Below, piece after piece: positions 8,137 to 15,645 of a stretch of DNA of 38,250 bases. The stretch is from NCBI GenBank assembly GCA_016784735.1, contig JADHUC010000085.1, forward strand, positions 1 to 38,250, read 5' to 3'. Within the stretch, counting starts at the first letter, position 1, and every line of letters begins with the position of its first letter. This DNA is from Pirellulaceae bacterium (GTDB lineage Bacteria; Planctomycetota; Planctomycetia; Pirellulales; Pirellulaceae). The notes below the pieces were generated by a model. That model was not told where the DNA came from. It was given only the letters and a program-made list of their open reading frames with translations, and searched no databases. Both the position numbers and the translations under genes were made by a program.

Positions 8137-9012
8137 ATGAACCGACTGCACTTAACATTCCATCTTTCGGCCCTCTGTACCTTGGCGTCGGCGATTGCCG
8201 CCACGGGGTGCGGCAGACAAGCACAGTCGACGGAAGAGAACGCCACTCCCGCTGTCGCCGTGAAAACGGAATCGTCGCAAACCGCGGCGACTGCCGCGAC
8301 GAAAGAGCAAGTCGAGAGTCTAGTCGCCACCGGCAACGGGATGGAAGCGATCCGTAAGGCGGCGGACGCGGAGAAGTATCTGCTCGCGTTCTTCTGGAAA
8401 GGTGATGACGACCAGAGCATCGCGATGAGGCGTGTGTTTGACCAGACGGTCGCGAAAGTGGCAGACCGAGCGGATTCGGTGGCGGTAAATATCACAGACG
8501 AATCGCAGAAGGAAATTGTCGAAAAGTACGGCTTGGAACGGGCGCCCACGCCTCTGGTTTTGGCAGTGGCACCGAATGGGGCGATCACCGGTGGCTTTCC
8601 AACGAGCTTCGAGGAAGAGGATCTAATGACGGCTTTCGTCTCGCCCGGTACGGCCAAGTGCATCAAGCCGTTGCAGGAGAACAAGCTTGTGTTGCTTTGC
8701 CTTTACAATGCAGACACCAAATCGAACGAAGACGCCATGAAAGGGATCCGTGACTTTAAGCAGGATGAAAGGTACGCCGAAGCGACGGAAGTGGTCGTGC
8801 TGGACCCTGCCGACTCGGCCGAAGCGAAGTTTCTCGCCGACCTGGGCGTCTCAGCGGAAACCGAAACGGCTATCACGGTACTGATGGCTCCTCCGGGAGC
8901 GCCGATCGGCATGATCGAAGGGCCGACGACCAAGGAATCATTCGTCGATATGCTGGCAAAGGCCCAAGCCTGCGGTCCCGGGGGGTGCGGTCCAGGGGGC
9001 TGCGGGCCGTGA
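8137..9012 (+). CDS. Exported thioredoxin-fold lipoprotein with a CGPGGC cysteine tail
   Basis: 291 residues from the ATG at 8137, preceded by AAAAAGGGAG. The N-terminus has a signal with a lipobox-like AATGC (Cys25). Two thioredoxin-like halves follow: residues 80-170 (YLLAFFWKGDDDQS ... APTPLVLAVAPNG with a cis-Pro-like turn) and 190-275 (NKLVLLCLYNADT ... AITVLMAPPGAP). Neither has a CxxC active site. The tail carries Cys279, Cys284 and Cys289 spaced exactly five residues apart (CGPGGCGPGGCGP). A Cys is also conserved with the paralogue at 9192 in SPGTAKC. This points to binding of a soft metal or metalloid outside the cytoplasm instead of disulfide exchange, but that is inference. It begins the cassette ending with the ABC exporter at 11954. 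Confidence 0.82.
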   Translation: MNRLHLTFHLSALCTLASAIAATGCGRQAQSTEENATPAVAVKTESSQTAATAATKEQVESLVATGNGMEAIRKAADAEKYLLAFFWKGDDDQSIAMRRVFDQTVAKVADRADSVAVNITDESQKEIVEKYGLERAPTPLVLAVAPNGAITGGFPTSFEEEDLMTAFVSPGTAKCIKPLQENKLVLLCLYNADTKSNEDAMKGIRDFKQDERYAEATEVVVLDPADSAEAKFLADLGVSAETETAITVLMAPPGAPIGMIEGPTTKESFVDMLAKAQACGPGGCGPGGCGP

Positions 9013-9063
9013 AGCCATCGCGGGTCAAACTGTGCCCAACGAAATGGACATCAGGGAGTCATC

Positions 9064-9139
9064 GTAGGTCAGGCTGTGCCTGACAGAATGCGGAACGACG
9101 CCGCGACGGGCGGTTTCCGTCAGGCACAGCCTGACCTAC
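9064..9139. repeat. Inverted palindrome pair (REPIN-like), GGTCAGGC type
   Basis: Two 21-base arms (9064-9084 and 9119-9139) are perfect reverse complements; each also contains the internal palindrome GTCAGGC..GCCTGAC, separated by 34 bases. It sits between two paralogous genes of one operon, so it may fold in the mRNA and adjust expression of the second gene. It is a different sequence family from the pairs at 11961 and 19811 but has the same architecture. Confidence 0.75.
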
Positions 9140-9191
9140 TTCTCGCCGCTGGTTACCACGGATTGGTTTCTCTACGGACAGGAGGTTTTCC

Positions 9192-10013
9192 ATGATTTCG
9201 CGAGGGAATGTGATGCGCGCTGCAGTCGCGGTGCTGGTTCTGGCGAGCGTTTGGCTTGGTCGAACGGGTCCGTTGATCGGCCAGACAGGTCCTGAGCATC
9301 GGGTCGCGGCGAAGACCAGTCCGGCGACGTCGGCGTTGAACACGGCTGCCCGAAATGGCAAATATCTGTTTGTGTTCTTCTGGAAAGAAAACGATCGGCA
9401 AACGCAGACGATGTATGGGGTCTTCAAGTCGGCCGCGCCTAAGATAGCCGAGTCGGCGACCGCGATCAGCGTTAACACGAACGACGCTCGAGAAAAGCCT
9501 ATTGTGGACCGATTTGGCGTCAGCCGCGCGCCCATGCCGCTGGTCTTGGCTCTGGCTCCCAACGGAGCCGTGACTAAGGGATTTCCCGTCCGGTTTACGG
9601 AAGAGCAACTTCTGCACGACGCTTTCGTCAGCCCGGGCACGGCGAAATGTTTGAAGGCGCTCCAGGATCGGAAACTCGTGCTGCTGTGCGTGCAGAACCA
9701 AGGGACTCAGTTCAGTCAGGCGGCCATGCAAGGCGTAATGGGGTTCAAGTCGAAAGCACAACTCGGCAGCGCCACGGAAATCGTTATGGTCGATCCCAGC
9801 GATGCCAACGAGGCGTCGTTTCTGCAATCGCTTGAAGTTGATCCTCGAACCGCGAATGCTGTGACCGTTCTCCTGGCTCCGCCGGGACGCCCCGTGGCCA
9901 AATTCGTGGGACCGGTCAACACGGACGATATCGTCGCCAAGGTAACGGCATCCCAGTCGGCTTGCGGCCCTGGCGGCTGTTGCCCAGGCGGCCAGTGTGG
10001 TCCCCAGAAGTGA
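9192..10013 (+). CDS. Paralogue: exported thioredoxin-fold protein with a Cys tail
   Basis: 273 residues from the ATG at 9192, with GGAGG eight bases upstream. The N-terminus is a signal sequence (AAVAVLVLASVWLG). It aligns along its whole length with the protein at 8137: YLFVFFWKENDRQ, RAPMPLVLALAPNGAV, FVSPGTAKCLKALQDRK and AVTVLLAPPGRP. It also lacks CxxC in the thioredoxin-like halves. The tail differs: Cys258, Cys263, Cys264 and Cys269 (CGPGGCCPGGQCGPQK), so the tail is conserved in kind but not in exact spacing. It is 24 bases from the ABC permease, and cotranscription is likely. Tandem duplication followed by divergence explains the pair. Confidence 0.82.
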   Translation: MISRGNVMRAAVAVLVLASVWLGRTGPLIGQTGPEHRVAAKTSPATSALNTAARNGKYLFVFFWKENDRQTQTMYGVFKSAAPKIAESATAISVNTNDAREKPIVDRFGVSRAPMPLVLALAPNGAVTKGFPVRFTEEQLLHDAFVSPGTAKCLKALQDRKLVLLCVQNQGTQFSQAAMQGVMGFKSKAQLGSATEIVMVDPSDANEASFLQSLEVDPRTANAVTVLLAPPGRPVAKFVGPVNTDDIVAKVTASQSACGPGGCCPGGQCGPQK

Positions 10014-10037
10014 CAAGAGTAACCAGGAGAGACTGCG

Positions 10038-11255
10038 ATGAAACTACGGACCTTGGTCTGGCGCGAACTGTTCGAGCGCAAGAGCCAGATGCTCACAATC
10101 TTCCTGGGCATCTTGCTGGGCATCACGACCGTGATTGCCATCAAGAATATCACCTTCTATTCCGAGAAAGCTGTGGCTCGCGAGTTGGACAGTCTGGGAG
10201 CCAACGTCTTGGTTTTGCCCAAGGCCGTCACACTCCAAGACTACTACTCGGCCGACATGCACGAGCAGACGATTCCCGAGGAGTATGTATTACGGCTGGC
10301 CATGTCCAAGCTGCAGGGTGTGGACAACCTATCGCCAAAGTTGTGCGTGCCGGTCGAATTGCAGGAACGCCAGTTTACGTTGACGGGGATTCTGCCCAAA
10401 AGCGAGTTTCAGGCCAAGGCCGCCTGGGCTGGCGCGGGCATTTTCTCGCGGCCCATCGGCTGCGGGGCCATTGACACCGGAGCGGCGGCCAAGCCGGAGG
10501 ACAAGAAGACGCTGGTTCGCAAACGAGTGATCGAAACGCTCGACAGCCACGAGACGCTGGTAGGTGCCGATGTCGCGGCGATTGTTGGCGTGAAGGAGGG
10601 CGATTCACTTGGTCTATTGGGTGACAAGTTTTCGGTGGTCGCCGTTTTGCCGCCAACCGGGACGGTGGACGACTCGCGAATCTTCGCGCACTTGCACACC
10701 GTTCAAGACCTGTCGGGCAAGGAACAGGTCGTGAGTTGCATCGAGATCGTGGGATGCTGCAAAGAAATCGCCGCCGGGCTAGTCGACGGCGTCAACAAGC
10801 TGTTGCCGGATGCCAAAGTGGTGACCGTTGCCCAGGTCGTCGCAACGCAGGCCAAGGTCAACCACATGATGGAACGCCTGTCGCTCATTTTCGTGGTCAT
10901 CATCGTCGTGGTCGGCGGTGCCGGCATTGCCAATTACATGTACGCCAACGTGTTCGAGCGACGGCGCGAGGTCGGTACGTTAATGGCTTTGGGCGCCGAA
11001 TCCTCCCTGATCCTGCGTCTCTTCCTGGTGAAGGCATTTCTGCTGGGACTAGCAGGTGGGGTCGGCGGTTTTGCTATCGGCACCATCCTCGCAGTAACGC
11101 TCGGACCCAGACTGGCGGGCGTAACGGTTCTTCCCATGCCCATCCTTGCCGTGTGGGCCATCGTGATTTCGGTCGGTATTGCTTTGCTGGCGAGCTATTT
11201 CCCGGCTCGGCGCGCCGCCCGACTCGATCCCTGTGCCACGCTCCAGGAGATATAG
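10038..11255 (+). CDS. ABC transporter permease, MacB/LolC-FtsX type
   Basis: 405 residues from the ATG at 10038 (AGGAGAGA upstream). One transmembrane helix at 17-36 (MLTIFLGILLGITTVIAI), a periplasmic domain of about 230 residues, then three helices near 283-303, 330-360 and 370-392 give the FtsX/MacB four-helix plan. The C-terminal helices are preceded by FERRREVGTLMALGA, the usual coupling segment of this class, and followed by PARRAARLDPCATLQEI. Family members work by mechanotransmission from the outer face of the membrane and do not move a substrate through a channel. The partner ATPase starts four bases downstream. The Cys-tailed proteins upstream are candidate clients or partners. Confidence 0.93.
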   Translation: MKLRTLVWRELFERKSQMLTIFLGILLGITTVIAIKNITFYSEKAVARELDSLGANVLVLPKAVTLQDYYSADMHEQTIPEEYVLRLAMSKLQGVDNLSPKLCVPVELQERQFTLTGILPKSEFQAKAAWAGAGIFSRPIGCGAIDTGAAAKPEDKKTLVRKRVIETLDSHETLVGADVAAIVGVKEGDSLGLLGDKFSVVAVLPPTGTVDDSRIFAHLHTVQDLSGKEQVVSCIEIVGCCKEIAAGLVDGVNKLLPDAKVVTVAQVVATQAKVNHMMERLSLIFVVIIVVVGGAGIANYMYANVFERRREVGTLMALGAESSLILRLFLVKAFLLGLAGGVGGFAIGTILAVTLGPRLAGVTVLPMPILAVWAIVISVGIALLASYFPARRAARLDPCATLQEI

Positions 11256-11258
11256 ATC

Positions 11259-11954
11259 ATGCTGAAAATGGAAGACGTCACCAAGACATATCAGCACCGT
11301 GGCCAAACGGTCATGGCATTAGATAGCGCGACGCTGGATATCCCCGAAGGCGATTTCGTATCGTTCGTTGGCCCCAGCGGCAGCGGCAAAAGCACGCTGC
11401 TGTTGATGCTCGGCGGCATGCTGTCTCCGACGTCCGGCCAGGTGCTTTTCAAGGACCAGTCCCTGTACGACCTGAACGCTAATGGTCGCGCACGGTTGCG
11501 CAAGGGAAACATCGGTTTCGTATTCCAGACCTTCAACCTGGTCCCCTATCTGACCGCTCTGGAAAACGTTCAGATACCGCTTTACCTGTCGGGACTCAAC
11601 GATGCGGAACAGCACGAGCGAGCAACGGCCTTGCTGGAACGCGTCGGGCTGGGAGATCGACTGGACCACAAGCCGGCGGAATTGAGCGTGGGTCAGCAGC
11701 AGCGAGTCGCGCTAGCGCGGATGTTGGCCAATGATCCTGCCGTCATTCTGGCCGATGAACCCACGGGCAACCTGGACCCGGAAACGGCAGACCAGATGAT
11801 CGGGTTTTTCGAGGCGTTTAACGACGAAGGGCGAACTATCGCCATGGTCACACACGATCCTCGCGCCGCGGAGCGAGCGAAGCACAAGCTAAAACTCTCG
11901 GAAGGCAAGATCGTGGAGGACCAACGTGGCGAGCATACACTGCACGTCGCTTGA
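11259..11954 (+). CDS. ABC transporter ATP-binding protein (LolD/MacB type)
   Basis: 231 residues, ATG at 11259. Walker A GPSGSGKST (38-46), Q-loop Gln90, signature LSVGQ (142-146), Walker B VILADEP (162-168) and H-loop His199 are all present, so it should be active. The signature has Val in place of the common Gly (LSGGQ). This length and the absence of a fused domain fit the LolD/FtsE-like group that pairs with FtsX-type permeases. It forms the transporter with the gene at 10038. A palindrome pair follows its stop and may end or stabilise the transcript. Confidence 0.95.
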   Translation: MLKMEDVTKTYQHRGQTVMALDSATLDIPEGDFVSFVGPSGSGKSTLLLMLGGMLSPTSGQVLFKDQSLYDLNANGRARLRKGNIGFVFQTFNLVPYLTALENVQIPLYLSGLNDAEQHERATALLERVGLGDRLDHKPAELSVGQQQRVALARMLANDPAVILADEPTGNLDPETADQMIGFFEAFNDEGRTIAMVTHDPRAAERAKHKLKLSEGKIVEDQRGEHTLHVA

Positions 11955-11960
11955 CGCGAG

Positions 11961-12052
11961 GTAGGTCCCGCTTGCCGAGCGGGACCTGAAGCGGGAATAA
12001 CGCAGTCGATAGCTTGCGCACTTCCAGGTCCCGCCCGGCAGGCGGGACCTAC
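11961..12052. repeat. Inverted palindrome pair (REPIN-like), GGTCCCG type
   Basis: Left arm 11961-11987 and right arm 12026-12052 are 27 bases each and match as inverted repeats at 25 positions. Each arm alone is a hairpin (GGTCCCGCT...AGCGGGACC with a five-base loop). The spacer is 38 bases. It lies between the ABC ATPase and the ArsR gene. The same family recurs at 19811-19895. Confidence 0.8.
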
Positions 12053-12087
12053 TTTGCCGGATCTCGCATCAGGAACGGAGCACGAAG

Positions 12088-12585
12088 ATGACAACGACGC
12101 CAACCTTGACAGAACGCGATTCCTGCGTTACCAAATCGCAATCAAAGTCTGGTTGCCGCGGACAAGATTCAACGAAACAGCCGCCCATGACCGCTGCAAA
12201 ACGCACCGCCAAGAAGCAGGAGAGGCAAGAGCACGAAACAGATGACATTGATCTGATGTTTCGTGCATTCTGCGATCGAACGAGGCTGAGGATTCTCAGT
12301 CTTCTTCGGGGCGGCGAATCGTGTGTCAACGACATTGTCGCCGTTTTGCAGGCGCCACAGCCCCGCGTGTCACGCCATCTTGGCCATCTACGGAAGGCCG
12401 GGCTGGTCGTCGCGCGAAAATCCGGACTCTGGATACACTATTCTCTGACACCCGCGAAATCCGAATTCCACCGCAAGCTACTGGATTGCGCGACCTGCTG
12501 CTTCGATGAGGTCCCCGAGTTGAAAGCCGACGCGGCCCGTGCAGCCAAGCTGAGGAAGTCCGGCGGATGCTGCCCCAAGGAGTAG
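12088..12585 (+). CDS. ArsR-family repressor with cysteines at the C-terminus
   Basis: 165 residues from the ATG at 12088, with AGGAACGGAG upstream; an internal ATG at 12187 would give 132 residues and a more usual length. The winged helix starts near residue 54 (DLMFRAFCDRTRLRILSLLRGG) with recognition region QPRVSRHLGHLRKAGLV. The common CVC metal motif in the third helix is reduced to one Cys (GGESCVNDIV). Instead Cys134, Cys137 and Cys138 (DCATCC) and Cys161-Cys162 (GGCCPKE) lie at the C-terminus, as in ArsR proteins that sense arsenite with a C-terminal cysteine cluster. It follows the exporter cassette and may control it. The inducer is inferred. Confidence 0.88.
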   Translation: MTTTPTLTERDSCVTKSQSKSGCRGQDSTKQPPMTAAKRTAKKQERQEHETDDIDLMFRAFCDRTRLRILSLLRGGESCVNDIVAVLQAPQPRVSRHLGHLRKAGLVVARKSGLWIHYSLTPAKSEFHRKLLDCATCCFDEVPELKADAARAAKLRKSGGCCPKE

Positions 12586-12649
12586 GGATCACCGCCACCG
12601 CAAAGGCAAGACCAAGCGAGATCGGGACGGTTGCGAACACATGCCCGAA

Positions 12650-13210
12650 TCAAGCAGTGACATGCGATACGAGGATTCTCGTGCCGATGAACAACAGAAC
12701 GCAACCGCCAAGAGCTTCGGCCCAGCGCCCAACCCGTGAACCGAAACGACTGCCGAACGTGATCCCCACACCGCTCAACGCCGCCGCGACGATCCCGATG
12801 ACAACGGCCGGCATCCACATAGAGACTTGCATGAAGGCCATACTCATCCCAACGGCCAATGCATCAATGCTAGTCGCCACCGACAGCGTCACAAGCATCA
12901 GACCACGGGTCGGATCGGACTTGTTGACCTTGGATCTGTCGCCGCGCGCGTCAAGCAACATCTTTCCGCCGACGAACGCCAACAGGGCAAATGCGACCCA
13001 ATGGTCGTAGTCGCTGATGTATGTGGCCACTTCCTTTCCCGCCAGCCACCCAAGAATCGGCATCGCGCACTGAAAAAGGCCGAAATGAAAGGCCAGACGA
13101 AAAGTATGACGGGGTGTCACGGAGTCCAGCGTTAAGCCAGCCGCGACCGACACCGCAAAGGCGTCCATCGCCAAACCAACGGCTATCCCAAGCAGATTCA
13201 GCCAGTTCAA
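12650..13210 (-). CDS. mntP: Manganese efflux pump MntP
   Basis: 186 residues from a TTG at 13210 with GGAGG ten bases upstream; E. coli MntP has 188. A longer frame from 13294 adds 28 Cys/Arg-rich residues and is less likely. Six hydrophobic helices are visible. The duplicated metal motif is present: GLAMDAFAVSVAAG near the N-terminus and SIDALAVGMSMAF in the second half, with the conserved aspartates. MntP exports Mn2+ at the inner membrane. It lies on the opposite strand between two arsR genes and is divergent from arsR at 13375. I see no clear Mn riboswitch in the 164 bases between them. Confidence 0.92.
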   Translation of the reverse strand: MNWLNLLGIAVGLAMDAFAVSVAAGLTLDSVTPRHTFRLAFHFGLFQCAMPILGWLAGKEVATYISDYDHWVAFALLAFVGGKMLLDARGDRSKVNKSDPTRGLMLVTLSVATSIDALAVGMSMAFMQVSMWMPAVVIGIVAAALSGVGITFGSRFGSRVGRWAEALGGCVLLFIGTRILVSHVTA

Positions 13211-13338
13211 TTCCCAAATTCCTCCACAGCACCGGCGAGCGCACTTGCCCCCAAGCCCAAGTATAGCAGCACCCCGAGACGGCACACACGCCACATGCTC
13301 AAGCAGCGTACCCCCTTGACTAAAGACGAACCCGTAGC

Positions 13339-13363
13339 TATCGTTTATCGCCGATTTACGATA
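13339..13363. promoter_or_regulatory. ArsR operator upstream of arsR-acr3
   Basis: A 25-base near-palindrome, half-sites TATCGT..ATCG and CGAT..ACGATA, sits 12 bases before the arsR start at 13375. It is symmetric at about 20 of 24 non-central positions. A diverged copy is at 5106-5130, ahead of the arsR remnant. Position and symmetry fit autorepression by ArsR; the site could also reach the divergent mntP promoter. Confidence 0.65.
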
Positions 13364-13374
13364 AAGGTATTACC

Positions 13375-13704
13375 ATGGCGACCAAGCCCTGCACTCCAAA
13401 GGGACAGCCGGTCCAAGTGGAACTGCCCGATACGCGACGGGAGGACGAGCGACTTGCCGCGTTGGCGAAGGCTCTCGGGCATCCCGTCCGCGTACGGATT
13501 TTTCGTATCTTGGCGAGCCGCGACGTGTGTATTTGCGGCGATCTCGTCGACGCATTGCCGATCGCGCAATCCACCGTATCGCAGCATTTGAAGATCCTTA
13601 AGGAGGCAGGACTGGTCCAAGGAGAAATCGACGGCCCACGGGTCTGCTACTGTGTCAAACGACCGGCGTTAGAGAAGCTGAAGGAGCTTGTCGCGGAGTT
13701 GTAG
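13375..13704 (+). CDS. arsR: Arsenite-responsive repressor ArsR
   Basis: 109 residues, ATG at 13375. The classical As(III)-sensing motif Cys52-x-Cys54 appears in DVCICGDLVDAL at the start of the DNA-binding helices, followed by IAQSTVSQHLKILKEAGLV. This places it with E. coli-type ArsR, where arsenite binding to the cysteines releases the DNA. It is 32 bases upstream of acr3, and a near-palindromic operator lies just upstream, so a two-gene autoregulated arsenite unit is well supported. The N-terminal 25 residues are duplicated in the remnant at 5141. Confidence 0.92.
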   Translation: MATKPCTPKGQPVQVELPDTRREDERLAALAKALGHPVRVRIFRILASRDVCICGDLVDALPIAQSTVSQHLKILKEAGLVQGEIDGPRVCYCVKRPALEKLKELVAEL

Positions 13705-13736
13705 GCTTCTTCCTCGAATCCTCTCACGAAACCGAT

Positions 13737-14942
13737 ATGAAGATGAATACAGACGCCAACACAAACAAGCCTAGTAAGGGCATCAGTTTCTTCGAGCGAT
13801 ATCTTACGATTTGGGTCGCATTCTGTATCGGAGGCGGTATCGTCCTCGGAAAGGTGGCACCTGGCGTTGCGCGGTCGTTGGATGGGATGGCCCTCTATGT
13901 TGACGATGCACCGGTTGTGTCGATTCCCATTGCGCTTTGCTTGTTCTTCATGATGTATCCCATCATGGTGAAGATCGACTTTGCGGAAGTGCTGAAGGCG
14001 GGTAGGGCGATGCAGCCGGTGGGCCTCACTCTGTTTATCAATTGGGCGATCAAGCCGTTTACCATGTACGGCATTGCATTGTTTTTTCTGGGAACGCTTT
14101 TTCTGGGCTTCATTGGTCCGGACGAGGTCGATCACGTCAGAATGCCGCTTGGCGAGGAGCTGGAGGTTGGCGAAGAGTACGGTTCCGGGCGCGTCGTACG
14201 GAACGAACATGGCGACAAGGTGTTGGAAGTCCCACTCTGGCGCAGCTATCTGGCTGGTTGTATCCTTCTGGGGATCGCTCCTTGCACGGCCATGGTGTTG
14301 GTTTGGGGTTATCTGGCGCGGGGCAACGATGGCCACACGCTGGTGATGGTGGCCATCAATTCGCTGACGATGCTGGTACTGTACGGTGTGCTCGGCCGCT
14401 ATCTGCTGGATGTCGGGGAATTGCCCGTCCCGTGGCTGGCTTTGTTGTTGTCGATCGGGATTTACGTTGCGTTGCCTCTTGTTGCCGGATATCTGTCTCG
14501 GAGGTGGTTGATCGCGACGAAAGGCGAGCAGTGGTTCAAGGAGAGGTTTCTCCATTTCCTCACACCGGTGACGATTACTGCACTGCTGATAACGCTTGTC
14601 CTCCTGTTCTCCTTCAAGGGCGACGTGATCGTAGCCAAACCGCTGACGATTCTCTGGATCGCCATTCCGCTGTTCATCCAGACGGTCGTCATCTTTGCAT
14701 TGGGATATGCACTGTCGAGAGTGTTGAAGCTCTCCTACGAGGACGCGGCCCCCAGTGCCATGATCGGGGCGTCGAATCACTTCGAGGTGGCGATCGCAAC
14801 GTCGACGATGCTGTTCGGCCTGTCGTCCGGCGCCGCATTGGCCACGGTCGTAGGTGTGTTGATCGAGGTGCCCGTCATGCTGATGCTCGTCAAATTCTGT
14901 CTGCGTACGAAGGGTTGGTTTCAGCACGAACCAAATCAGTAA
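13737..14942 (+). CDS. acr3: Arsenite efflux permease, ACR3 family
   Basis: 401 residues, ATG at 13737. Ten hydrophobic helices are visible. The family motif GIAPCTAMVLVW holds the required Cys183, and ASNHFEVAIATSTMLFGL near residue 340 is the conserved second half. ACR3 exports arsenite in exchange for protons. The loop between helices 3 and 4 (about 127-168) is unusually long and acidic (GEELEVGEEYGSGR), about 35 residues more than I expect for this family. The only regulator in the operon is the arsR upstream. Confidence 0.93.
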   Translation: MKMNTDANTNKPSKGISFFERYLTIWVAFCIGGGIVLGKVAPGVARSLDGMALYVDDAPVVSIPIALCLFFMMYPIMVKIDFAEVLKAGRAMQPVGLTLFINWAIKPFTMYGIALFFLGTLFLGFIGPDEVDHVRMPLGEELEVGEEYGSGRVVRNEHGDKVLEVPLWRSYLAGCILLGIAPCTAMVLVWGYLARGNDGHTLVMVAINSLTMLVLYGVLGRYLLDVGELPVPWLALLLSIGIYVALPLVAGYLSRRWLIATKGEQWFKERFLHFLTPVTITALLITLVLLFSFKGDVIVAKPLTILWIAIPLFIQTVVIFALGYALSRVLKLSYEDAAPSAMIGASNHFEVAIATSTMLFGLSSGAALATVVGVLIEVPVMLMLVKFCLRTKGWFQHEPNQ

Positions 14943-15149
14943 TTGCTGCTTTCAGGACCGTTCGAGACGAAATACGCGATCGGATTCAACGGTACCTGGA
15001 TACCGAGAAGCCCTAGATTCGTTGGGCACATCTTCGTAGCAACTTCGCAAAAGGTCTCCAACGAATCGAAGGAGACGGCGAATGTGGAACCGCCGGAAGC
15101 ATCGACCGCCTGTTGTTGGGTAAAATATTCAAGGTGCTATTGCCTCTTA

Positions 15150-15172
15150 TTGCGTATTTGGCTAATATTGCA
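15150..15172. promoter_or_regulatory. AT-rich site upstream of the third arsR, possible operator
   Basis: The sequence around TATTTGGCTAATATTGC, read on the minus strand, gives ATATTAGCCAAAT. A near match, ATATTTAGCCAA, occurs at 15589-15600 just upstream of the permease. Two similar sites flanking the regulator's own gene and its neighbour suggest an operator, but no mutational or spacing proof is available. The remaining 14943-15217 gap shows nothing else I can name. Confidence 0.35.
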
Positions 15173-15217
15173 AGAATAAAACAGCCGATGGGAGACAAAT
15201 ACCAACAGGGATAACGG

Positions 15218-15541
15218 ATGGACAAAAAACGCCTCGCAAAATACGAAGCCCGCGCAAAGATCATCAAGGCACTGGCTCATCCGGCCAGGTTGCTGATCGT
15301 GGACGAACTAGCCCAGCACGGCGAGCGGTGCGTGTGCGAGTTGACGGAGATGATCGGGACGGACATGTCCACCGTGTCTCGCCACTTGAGCCAGCTAAAG
15401 AACGCGGGAATCGTCTCGGACGAAAAACGCGGCACTACGGTGTACTACCGCCTGCAAGTGCAGTGCATCATGAATTTCTTTGAATGTGTCGAATCGGTCA
15501 TGGCGTGCAACGCTAAGAGCCAACAAGAGCTGCTTGCCTAG
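15218..15541 (+). CDS. ArsR-family repressor of the permease-thioredoxin operon
   Basis: 107 residues, ATG at 15218. The metal-binding Cys38-Val-Cys40 lies in HGERCVCELTEMIG, then MSTVSRHLSQLKNAGIV is the recognition region. This ArsR type is usually found beside an ArsP_1 permease and a small thioredoxin, exactly the neighbours here. A strong terminator hairpin follows its stop, so read-through to the permease must be limited or the permease has its own promoter. The TATTTGGCTAATATT site upstream is a candidate operator. Confidence 0.9.
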   Translation: MDKKRLAKYEARAKIIKALAHPARLLIVDELAQHGERCVCELTEMIGTDMSTVSRHLSQLKNAGIVSDEKRGTTVYYRLQVQCIMNFFECVESVMACNAKSQQELLA

Positions 15542-15578
15542 AAAGGGCCATGCTCCAGAGCATGGCCTTTCCTTTTTT
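15542..15578 (+). terminator. Intrinsic terminator between arsR and the permease
   Basis: A 12-base stem AAAGG(G)CCATGCT with AGCATGGCCTTT (one bulged G) and a four-base loop is followed by CC and six T residues. It starts right after the stop of arsR. This should end most transcripts here; it could instead act as an attenuator for the permease gene, as no extra open frame is visible in the leader. Confidence 0.85.
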
Positions 15579-15588
15579 GCCCATATTT

Positions 15589-15600
15589 GTATATTTAGCC
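15589..15600. promoter_or_regulatory. ATATTTAGCCAA site upstream of the permease
   Basis: Near match, in opposite orientation, to the site at 15150-15172 ahead of the arsR gene. It lies 46 bases before the permease start and after the terminator, so it could belong to a second promoter under the same repressor. Confidence 0.35.
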
Positions 15601-15645
15601 AAGCAAGCCAACGCGGAGCGGTGGCTGCGAGAAGGGGACCTCTCG

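Noticed and set aside
13647..14927. 426-residue minus-strand frame across acr3
   Set aside because: Extremely His/Gln/Arg-rich, antisense to a clear ACR3 transporter. It is the complementary reading of a transmembrane gene.
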